Shown one piece after another: positions 57,858 through 64,000 of a stretch of DNA of 64,000 nt; position 1 is the first letter of the stretch, and every line of letters starts with the position of its first letter. The position numbers and the translations under genes were made by a program. Origin of the DNA: Desertimonas flava. GTDB taxonomy: Bacteria; Actinomycetota; Acidimicrobiia; Acidimicrobiales; Ilumatobacteraceae. The stretch spans positions 115,156-179,155 of the forward strand of contig NZ_QKYK01000010.1 in NCBI RefSeq assembly GCF_003426815.1, in the 5' to 3' direction. A model generated the notes under the pieces. That model saw only the letters and a program-made list of their open reading frames with translations, was not told the origin of the DNA and did not search any database.

Positions 57858-58886
57858 TCAGGCCAACCGGCCCAGCTGCTCCCGGTCGACACCGTGCGCG
57901 AACGGCGCGCCGGCCACGAAGCGCTCCACCTCGGCCACCGCCGAGTCGCCCAGGCGCCGGAGCTCGTTGCCCAACGACCCGGCGATGTGCGGCGTGAGGA
58001 AGACATTGGGCAGACCGTAGAGCGGCGAATCGTCGGGCAGCCGCTCAGGATCGGTGTGGTCGAGCACGGCGGCGATCCGCCCGGTGCTCAGCTCGCGGGT
58101 GAGCGCCGCGGTGTCGACGAGGGTCCCCCGCGCCGTGTTGATCAGCGTGGCCCCGTCGCGCAGCAGCGCGAGACGTCGAGCGTCGATGAGATGACGGGTC
58201 GACGGCAAGGCCGGGGCGTGGAGGGTGACGACGTCGGACCGGGTGCAGAGCTCGTCGACACCGACCAGCTCGACGCCGAGGGCGGCGGCATCGACCGGCG
58301 TCACGAACGGATCGTGCAGCAGCACGTCGAGGTCGAACGGTCGCACGAGCTCGATGACGAGGCGGCCGATCCGCGAGGCGCCGATCACGCCGACCACGCG
58401 GCGGTGGTTGCCGATGTCGCCGGGCATGGACGCCGGCTCCCACGCCGATCGATCGACGGCGTAGCGACGGGACAGCTGGAACGCCTGCTTGTTCGCCAGC
58501 AGGATGGCGGCGAGCGTGAACTCGGCGACGGGCCGGGCGTTGACCGCTGCGCCCGACGAGACCACGATGCCGCGCTCCCACATCTCGTCGGTCACCAGGT
58601 GCTTGACCGTGCCCGCAGCGTGGACGACGGCGCGCAGCCGCGGGGCGCGACCCAACAGCTCGGCGGTGAGCGTCGGGGCTCCCCAGCAGGTGACGAGCAC
58701 CTCGGCCCGGGCGAGGGCGGCGGCCGACGCCGGCTCGTCGGTCGGGGTGAGCACATCGGGGGCGAGGTCGACGGCCTGGTGCAGACGGTCGAGCGCCGCC
58801 TCGTCGAACAGTCGGTCGAACAGGCCGGGCTCCATCGCCGCCACGGCCAGGGGGCGAGCGTTGCTGGCGACAGGTCCCGATGGCAC
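57858..58886 (-). CDS. D-isomer-specific 2-hydroxyacid dehydrogenase
   Basis: The 342-residue protein has the family's Rossmann motif VVGVIGASRIG (about 164-174; Ser-Arg instead of the usual small residues) and catalytic Arg253 (INTARG), Glu281 (DHTDPERLP) and His300 (LTPHIAGS). It reduces a 2-oxo acid or oxidises a D-2-hydroxy acid with NAD(P). The substrate-binding half is AVVHAAGTVKHLVTDEMWER. GTG 58886 is chosen because the family N-terminus RPLAVAAMEPG starts just after it; ATG 58835 would truncate the first strand. It is divergent, by 39 bases, from a TIM-barrel isomerase gene, and the two may serve one sugar-acid pathway. Confidence 0.86.
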   Translation of the reverse strand: MPSGPVASNARPLAVAAMEPGLFDRLFDEAALDRLHQAVDLAPDVLTPTDEPASAAALARAEVLVTCWGAPTLTAELLGRAPRLRAVVHAAGTVKHLVTDEMWERGIVVSSGAAVNARPVAEFTLAAILLANKQAFQLSRRYAVDRSAWEPASMPGDIGNHRRVVGVIGASRIGRLVIELVRPFDLDVLLHDPFVTPVDAAALGVELVGVDELCTRSDVVTLHAPALPSTRHLIDARRLALLRDGATLINTARGTLVDTAALTRELSTGRIAAVLDHTDPERLPDDSPLYGLPNVFLTPHIAGSLGNELRRLGDSAVAEVERFVAGAPFAHGVDREQLGRLA

Positions 58887-58912
58887 GTCTCCAGCTTGCC
58901 CCGCCGCCGCCC

Positions 58913-58918
58913 TAGGGT
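58913..58918 (+). promoter_or_regulatory. -10 box for leaderless isomerase mRNA
   Basis: TAGGGT followed by seven bases and the ATG at 58926. No ribosome-binding sequence is present. The 39-base gap must also hold the promoter of the divergent dehydrogenase gene, so the two promoters overlap. Confidence 0.5.
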
Positions 58919-58925
58919 CGCGCCC

Positions 58926-59744
58926 ATGCGACTGGGGTTCTCGACGCTGGGCTGCAGTGGCGACCCGCTCGCCTCGGTGGTGCGCCTCGCCGTGTCCAGC
59001 GGCTGGACCGCCGTCGAGCTCCGGGCAGGTCCGGACGAGCCGGTCCACGTCGGGCTCTCGATGCCGCAGCGTGACCAGGTCCGACGGACCCTCGCCGATG
59101 CGGGGGTCGGACCGATCGCCGTCGCCTCGTACATCCGCGTGGCCGATCCCGATGCCGACACCGATGCGGTCGTCGCCGAGCTGGTCGCTCACGCCAGGCT
59201 CGCCGCCGACGTCGGCGCGCCGTACGTGCGCGTGTTTCCCGGTGGGGACTCGGAACGGCCGGCGGAGAGCGACGAAGCCGCCGTCGCGTGCCTGGGTGCC
59301 GCCGCCCGCGCCCTCGCCGACGTGCCCGTCTCACTCGCGCTGGAAACCCACGACTCACACCGCCGCGGGACCGACGTGGCCCGTGTGCTCGACCGGGTCG
59401 ACCACCCGTCGGTTCGGGCGATCTGGGATGCGCTGCACCCGTGGCTCGCGGGCGAGCCACCCGCCGAGACGGCCACGGCCCTGCGCGAGCGGATCGCCTA
59501 CGTGCAGATCAAGGACGTCGCCTCGTCGTCCGACCTGACGCCGGTGCTCCCCGGGACGGGCGCGCTGCCGCTTGGCGACATCGCCGCCCTCGCCCTCGAG
59601 ATCGTCCCCGACGGTTGGCTCAGCCTCGAGTGGGAGTCGAAGTGGTTCCCGACCGCGCCGCCGCTGACCGACGCGCTGAACGCGGCGACCGAGCTCGTCA
59701 GGGCTTGGGAGGGGTATCCCAGTCCTGGACGTCGGACCCCGTGA
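58926..59744 (+). CDS. Sugar phosphate isomerase/epimerase-like TIM-barrel protein
   Basis: The 272-residue protein matches the AP-endonuclease-2-like TIM barrel family: RLGFSTLGCSGDPLASVVRL at the start, WTAVELRAG, APYVRVFPGG, SLALETHDSH with a likely metal-ligand glutamate, RAIWDALHPW, RIAYVQIKDVAS and WLSLEWESKW with the closing glutamate. These enzymes isomerise or epimerise sugars and inositols using Mn or Mg. Its partner across the promoter is a 2-hydroxyacid dehydrogenase. Substrate unknown. The last eleven residues after the barrel are probably unstructured. Confidence 0.8.
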   Translation: MRLGFSTLGCSGDPLASVVRLAVSSGWTAVELRAGPDEPVHVGLSMPQRDQVRRTLADAGVGPIAVASYIRVADPDADTDAVVAELVAHARLAADVGAPYVRVFPGGDSERPAESDEAAVACLGAAARALADVPVSLALETHDSHRRGTDVARVLDRVDHPSVRAIWDALHPWLAGEPPAETATALRERIAYVQIKDVASSSDLTPVLPGTGALPLGDIAALALEIVPDGWLSLEWESKWFPTAPPLTDALNAATELVRAWEGYPSPGRRTP

Positions 59745-59902
59745 TGGCGACGACCGAAGGCGGCGAGACGCCCGCCCCGATCCCTTCTGCCGGCGCGAAA
59801 AGGCCCTGGCGCGGCCTCTCGGCTCCACCAGAACAGCCGCCCGTCGCGCCGCCCCCGCCGGCCCCCGTGCGGCTCGTTCCGGCCGGACGCTGGTCGGCTC
59901 CC

Positions 59903-59908
59903 TACACT
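59903..59908 (+). promoter_or_regulatory. -10 box for leaderless tpx mRNA
   Basis: TACACT followed by six bases and the ATG at 59915, the spacing of a leaderless start. The upstream 170 bases (59745-59914) hold no gene that I can support. Confidence 0.5.
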
Positions 59909-59914
59909 GCGTCC

Positions 59915-60412
59915 ATGGCAGAAGTCACCCTTCGCGGCAACCCCATCCACACGGTCGGCGAGCTCCCGGCAGTCGGTTCACCGGCGCCCGAGTTCACCCT
60001 CACCGGCGGCGATCTCGGCAACGTCGCCAGCGGCGACTTCGCCGGAACACCCGTCGTGCTCAACATCTTCCCGTCGATCGACACGCCCACGTGTGCCACC
60101 AGCGTGCGCACGTTCAACCAGCTCGCTGCCGAGCGCGAGGGGGTCACGGTGCTCTGTGTCTCCAACGACCTGCCGTTCGCGCAGAGCCGATTCTGCGGCG
60201 CCGAGGGCATCGAGAACGTCAAGACGGCCTCCGGCTTCCGCAGCTCCTTCGGCGACGACTTCGGCCTGACGTTCAGCGACGGCCCGCTGGCCGGCCTCCT
60301 CGGGCGCGCCGTGGTCGTCATCGGCGCCGACGGCAACGTCGCCTACACCGAGCTCGTCGGCGAGGTCGCCGACGAGCCCGATTATGACGCTGCGCTCGCT
60401 GCACTCGCCTGA
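59915..60412 (+). CDS. tpx: Thiol peroxidase (atypical 2-Cys peroxiredoxin)
   Basis: The 165-residue protein matches Tpx in length and motifs: RGNPIHTVGELPAVGSPAPE at the start, peroxidatic Cys60 in FPSIDTPTCATS and resolving Cys94 in QSRFCGAEGIENV. It reduces hydrogen peroxide and alkyl hydroperoxides with electrons from thioredoxin, in the cytoplasm. ATG 59915 is chosen; the longer in-frame region upstream is Pro/Arg-rich and overlaps the isomerase gene. It converges on the Kgd gene across a strong hairpin. Identification is firm. Confidence 0.93.
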   Translation: MAEVTLRGNPIHTVGELPAVGSPAPEFTLTGGDLGNVASGDFAGTPVVLNIFPSIDTPTCATSVRTFNQLAAEREGVTVLCVSNDLPFAQSRFCGAEGIENVKTASGFRSSFGDDFGLTFSDGPLAGLLGRAVVVIGADGNVAYTELVGEVADEPDYDAALAALA

Positions 60413-60442
60413 CGCCGAGCTCGCCTGACGCCGCTTCCTTCG

Positions 60443-60482
60443 TGTCCTGCCAGGGCGCCCGTTCAGGCGCCCTGGCATGACA
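60443..60482. terminator. Bidirectional hairpin between tpx and kgd
   Basis: TGCCAGGGCGCC (60448-60459), loop CGTTCA, GGCGCCCTGGCA (60466-60477), extended by TGTC/GACA beyond a one-base mismatch. It lies 30 bases after the tpx stop and 12 bases before the kgd stop. Confidence 0.7.
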
Positions 60483-60494
60483 TGAACGACGGGA

Positions 60495-63400
60495 TCAGGC
60501 GAAGGTGTCGTCCATCAGGTCGGCGAGCTCCTGATCGTGGATGGCCTTCGAGCCGGTGGCGGGGCTGCCGGACTCGACGCGAGCCACGTGGCGCAGGTCG
60601 TAGCCCTGCTGCTTCACCCGCCAGGTGCGGCTCTCGATGAACGCCCAGGCGCCCATGTTCTCCGGCTCCTCCTGGAGCCAGACGAGCTGCTTGGCGTTCG
60701 GGTAGCGCTTCACGATCGACAGCATCTGGTCGGTGGGCAACGGGTAGAGCTGCTCGACCCGGACGACCGCGACGGGCGCCTCGCGCCGGTCGCGCTCGGC
60801 CATCGCATCCCACGCCACCTTGCCGCTGCAGAACACGATGCGCTCCACGGAGTCGGGATCGCCCACGCCGGGATCGTCGAGAACCTCCTGGAACGACCCG
60901 GTGGTGAGCTCATCGATGCGCGACCGGGTCTGCTTGAGGCGCAGGCCCTCCTTGGGCGTGAACACCACGAGCGGCGTGCGCCGCTCGGTGTACACCTGGC
61001 GCCGCAGCAGATGGAAGAACTGCGCCGCGGTGGTGGCGTTGACGACCTGGATGTTGTCCTCGGCGGCCGCCGTGAGGAAGCGCTCGATGCGGGCCGACGA
61101 ATGCTCGGGGCCCTGGCCGTGATACCCGTGCGGGAGCAGCAGCACGAGCCCGTTCTGCTGGCCCCACTTGTCCTCGGCGGCGACGATGTACTGGTCGACG
61201 ATGACCTGGGCGCAGTTCACGAAGTCGCCGAACTGCGCCTCCCACATCACCAGCGTCTCGGGCGACGAGTGGGCGTAGCCGTACTCGAATCCCATCGCCG
61301 CGTACTCAGACAGCAGCGAGTCGTACACCCAGAAGCGACCGTTGGACTCGAGGCCCTCGACCTCGCCGAGGTGGTTCAGGGGGATCCACGTCTCGCCGTT
61401 CTCGTAGTCGATGAGCGCGGCGTGACGATGGGCGAACGTGCCGCGCCGTGAGTCCTCGCCGGCCAGGCGCACGCTGTGCCCCTCGACGATGAGCGACCCG
61501 ACGGCCAGGGCCTCGGCCGTGCCCCAGTCCACCTCGTGGTCGGCGAACAGCTTGGCCCGCGTCTCGAACTGCTTGGCCAGCTTGGGGTGAGGCGTGAACC
61601 ACTCGGGGTAGTTGGTGAGGGCCCCGAAGATCTTCGACAGCGTGGCCGCGCTGACCCCGGTGGGGATGTGCGGGAGCACGCCGACGGGCTTCGGCGGCCG
61701 GGCCACCTTGTGCACGGCGGGGGCCTGGGCCCGCGTCTCGTCGAGCGCCGCCTGCAGCTTGCCCTGGAAGTCCCCGAGCGCCTGCTCGGCCTCCTCCACC
61801 GTGATGTCCCCGCGCCGCACGAGGGCCTCGACGTACAGCTTGCGCACGCTGCGGTGCTCGGCGATCGCCTTGTACATCAACGGTTGCGTGTAGCTCGGAT
61901 CGTCGCCCTCGTTGTGACCGTGACGCCGGTAGCACCACATGTCGATGACGACGTCCTTGTGGAACCGCTGGCGGTAGTCGAACGCCAGCTTGGCCACCCG
62001 CACACACGCCTCGGGATCGTCGCCGTTGACGTGGAAGATCGGCGCCTGCACGGTCTTGGCGACGTCGCTGCAGTAGATCGAAGAGCGGGCGAACTCGGGC
62101 GCCGTGGTGTAGCCGATCTGGTTGTTGATGATGAGGTGGATGGTGCCGCCGACGCGGTAGCCCGTGATGTCGCTCATGGCCAGCGTCTCGGCCACCACGC
62201 CCTGGCCGGCGAACGCTGCGTCGCCGTGGATGCTGATGGGCAGCACCGGGTACGAGCCGGCTGGCTCGATGCGGTCCTGCTTGGCGCGGGCCATGCCGGT
62301 GATGATCGGGCCCACGGTCTCGAGATGGCTCGGGTTGGCGGCGAGCTCGAGGCGGATGTCGGCGCCGCTCGGGCTGAGGTGCTTGCCGGTGGCCCCGAGG
62401 TGGTACTTGACGTCGCCCGAACCCTGGACCGAATTGGGGTCGATGTGGCCCTCGAACTCGCGGAACAGGGCGTCGTAGCTCTTGCCCATGATGTTCGACA
62501 GCACGTTGAGGCGGCCGCGGTGGGCCATGCCGATGACGGAGGAGTCGAGCCCGGCGTCGGCGGCCTGGGTGAGGATCTCGTCGAGGATCGGGATCGCCGA
62601 CTCGGCGCCCTCGAGCCCGAAGCGCTTGGTGCCGACGTACTTGGTGGCGAGGAACTTCTCGAACGCCTCGGCGGCGTTGAGCCGTTCGAGGATGCGGCGC
62701 TTCTGGTCCTTGTCGAACGGCACCTGGGTGCGCTCGACGCGCTCTTGGATCCAGCGCTGCTCCTCGGTGTCCTGGATGTGCATGTACTCGACGCCGATGG
62801 TGCGGCAGTAGGCGTCGCGAAGGACCCCGAGCAGCTTGCCGAGCGGCAACTTGTCGACACCACCGACGCCCCCGGTGAGGAACTCGCGGTCGAGGTCCCA
62901 GATCGTGAGGCCGTAGGTGAACGGATCGAGCTCGGCCGGCATCACGGGCTCTTTCCAGCGCAGCGGGTCGAGGTCGGCGATGAGGTGGCCGCGGACCCGG
63001 TTGACGCGGATGAGCGTGGCGACCTGCATCTGCTTGTGCAGCATCGCCTCCTCACGGTCGATCGGATTGACGTCGGGGTGCCACTCGACCGACTGATAGG
63101 GCATGTCGAGGCTGGCGAAGATCTGCTCGTAGAACCCGTGCTCGCCGAGCAGCAGCTCGTGGACCCGCTTGAGGAACAGGCCGCTCTCGGCGCCCTGGAT
63201 GATGCGGTGGTCGTAGGTGCTGGTGACCGTGACGACCTTGGAGATGCCGAGCGAGGACAGGTTCTTGCGGTCGGCGCCCTCGAACTCGGCCGGGTAGTCG
63301 ATGCTGCCGACGCCGACGATGACGCCCTGGCCGGGCATCAGGCGGGGCACGCTCTGCACGGTGCCGATCGTGCCGGGATTGGTGAGCGTGACGTTGGCAC

Positions 63401-64000
63401 CCTGGTAGTCGTCGATGGTCAGCTTGTTGTTCTTGACCTTGCGGATGATCTCCTCGTAGGCGGCGAGGAACTGGGCGAAGTCCATGTCGCTCGCGCCCTT
63501 GACCACCGGCACGACGAGCGTGCGCGTGCCGTCGCCCTTGTCGACGTCGACGGCGAGGCCCATGTTGACCGTGTCGTTGACGACGAGACGGGGCTTGCCG
63601 TCGGCACCGACCGCGAAGGCGTTGCGCATGTTGGGCACCGCTTCGTCGATCGCCCGCACGATCGCGTAGCCGATGAGGTGGGTGAAGCTGATCTTGCCGG
63701 CACCGCTGCGCTCGCGATACCCGTTGACGACCTTGCGGTTGACCTCGAGCAGCTTGGCCGGGATGTTGCGGAAGCTCGTGGCCGTGGGCACCTCGAGGCT
63801 CTTGGTCATGTTGGTCGCGATCGCCGCGCCGACGCCGCGGATGGGCACGCCGGGCTCGTCGCCATCGGCAGCCGCCGGCTTGGCGGCGGCGGCGGGCTTG
63901 ACGGCCGGAGCGGCTGCGGGCGCTGGCGCCGCAGCCGGAGCGACCGATGGCGCGGCTGGAGCGACCGATGGCGCGGCGGGCGCGGGGGTGGCGGCGACGG
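60495..64000 (-). CDS. kgd: Multifunctional 2-oxoglutarate decarboxylase/dehydrogenase (partial)
   Basis: This gene runs off the window; about 1,168 C-terminal codons are present and the start is beyond 64000. In order it has an Ala/Pro-rich linker with a tandem APSVAPA repeat (63937-63977), a succinyltransferase E2-like catalytic domain (RNIPAKLLEVNRKVVNGYRE, TYDHRIIQGAESGLFLKRVH with the active-site histidine), and the E1 part: IGMAHRGRLNVLSNIMGKSY, HGDAAFAGQGVVAETLAMSD for thiamine diphosphate, and LVLLLPHGYHGQGPEHSSAR. This E2-E1 fusion is typical of actinobacteria (Kgd/SucA). It converts 2-oxoglutarate to succinyl-CoA, succinic semialdehyde or 2-hydroxy-3-oxoadipate, and is inhibited by GarA in mycobacteria. 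Confidence 0.93.
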   Translation of the reverse strand, partial: VAATPAPAAPSVAPAAPSVAPAAAPAPAAAPAVKPAAAAKPAAADGDEPGVPIRGVGAAIATNMTKSLEVPTATSFRNIPAKLLEVNRKVVNGYRERSGAGKISFTHLIGYAIVRAIDEAVPNMRNAFAVGADGKPRLVVNDTVNMGLAVDVDKGDGTRTLVVPVVKGASDMDFAQFLAAYEEIIRKVKNNKLTIDDYQGANVTLTNPGTIGTVQSVPRLMPGQGVIVGVGSIDYPAEFEGADRKNLSSLGISKVVTVTSTYDHRIIQGAESGLFLKRVHELLLGEHGFYEQIFASLDMPYQSVEWHPDVNPIDREEAMLHKQMQVATLIRVNRVRGHLIADLDPLRWKEPVMPAELDPFTYGLTIWDLDREFLTGGVGGVDKLPLGKLLGVLRDAYCRTIGVEYMHIQDTEEQRWIQERVERTQVPFDKDQKRRILERLNAAEAFEKFLATKYVGTKRFGLEGAESAIPILDEILTQAADAGLDSSVIGMAHRGRLNVLSNIMGKSYDALFREFEGHIDPNSVQGSGDVKYHLGATGKHLSPSGADIRLELAANPSHLETVGPIITGMARAKQDRIEPAGSYPVLPISIHGDAAFAGQGVVAETLAMSDITGYRVGGTIHLIINNQIGYTTAPEFARSSIYCSDVAKTVQAPIFHVNGDDPEACVRVAKLAFDYRQRFHKDVVIDMWCYRRHGHNEGDDPSYTQPLMYKAIAEHRSVRKLYVEALVRRGDITVEEAEQALGDFQGKLQAALDETRAQAPAVHKVARPPKPVGVLPHIPTGVSAATLSKIFGALTNYPEWFTPHPKLAKQFETRAKLFADHEVDWGTAEALAVGSLIVEGHSVRLAGEDSRRGTFAHRHAALIDYENGETWIPLNHLGEVEGLESNGRFWVYDSLLSEYAAMGFEYGYAHSSPETLVMWEAQFGDFVNCAQVIVDQYIVAAEDKWGQQNGLVLLLPHGYHGQGPEHSSARIERFLTAAAEDNIQVVNATTAAQFFHLLRRQVYTERRTPLVVFTPKEGLRLKQTRSRIDELTTGSFQEVLDDPGVGDPDSVERIVFCSGKVAWDAMAERDRREAPVAVVRVEQLYPLPTDQMLSIVKRYPNAKQLVWLQEEPENMGAWAFIESRTWRVKQQGYDLRHVARVESGSPATGSKAIHDQELADLMDDTFA

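Overview
The window is a dense, GC-rich (roughly 70%) bacterial chromosome segment. It carries about 58 protein genes, one tRNA gene, no rRNA, no CRISPR array and no recognisable insertion sequence. The content points to an actinobacterium, most likely class Acidimicrobiia (Ilumatobacter-like). This is inference from a CarD regulator, a multifunctional 2-oxoglutarate decarboxylase/dehydrogenase (Kgd type), the dapA-rnj-ftsK-rimO-pgsA-cinA gene set, a tRNA without encoded CCA, many GTG starts, many -10 boxes placed for leaderless mRNAs, and exported solute-binding proteins whose mature ends begin near APP.

Layout. 76-9795: acyl-CoA dehydrogenase; a divergent Lrp regulator / phenylalanine hydroxylase pair; an ASCH-like protein; a Fur regulator and GH13 alpha-glucosidase; a YihY membrane protein; a tight minus-strand trio (EEP-family hydrolase, DUF2786 protein, HExxH metallohydrolase); a class III aminotransferase. 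9872-15782: CarD, then a branched-chain-type ABC operon with a LivH-LivM fusion. 15936-17275: tRNA-Arg(UCU) and an exported SurE-like protein. 17285-34716: the minus-strand core cinA, pgsA, rimO, ftsK, rnj, dapA, interrupted by SMP-30, nitronate monooxygenase-like, an ABC/FtsX pair, a phosphotransferase and a small cluster of unknown genes, one of them frameshifted. 34726-40845: a LacI-controlled carbohydrate ABC operon ending in a GH39-like glycosidase, with paired LacI-type operators. 40893-46813: a methyltransferase and a second branched-chain-type ABC operon of different architecture. 46881-48718: TetR plus a ferritin-like diiron protein with a clear operator. 48802-53722: polar amino-acid ABC transporter, SDR and amidase. 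53764-60412: MmyB-like regulator, FMN reductase, acyl-CoA ligase, DedA-like protein, hydroxyacid dehydrogenase, TIM-barrel isomerase, thiol peroxidase. 60495-64000: Kgd, running off the end.

Much of the window is uptake (four ABC importers for amino acids, amides or sugars) joined to catabolic enzymes, as expected of a heterotroph on dissolved organic matter. Most convergent gene pairs are separated by strong hairpins without a U-tract. Three of these share a core GTGCC-Y-GGCAC inside gene-specific arms. Two genes show single-base frame errors at short homopolymers: one unrepaired (30637-31477) and one apparently compensated (6770-6835). No gap between genes exceeds 300 bases. I found no single obviously new biological system. 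The strongest leads are the repeated hairpin family, the compensated frame swap in the metallohydrolase, and the small unknown cluster inserted in the core block.
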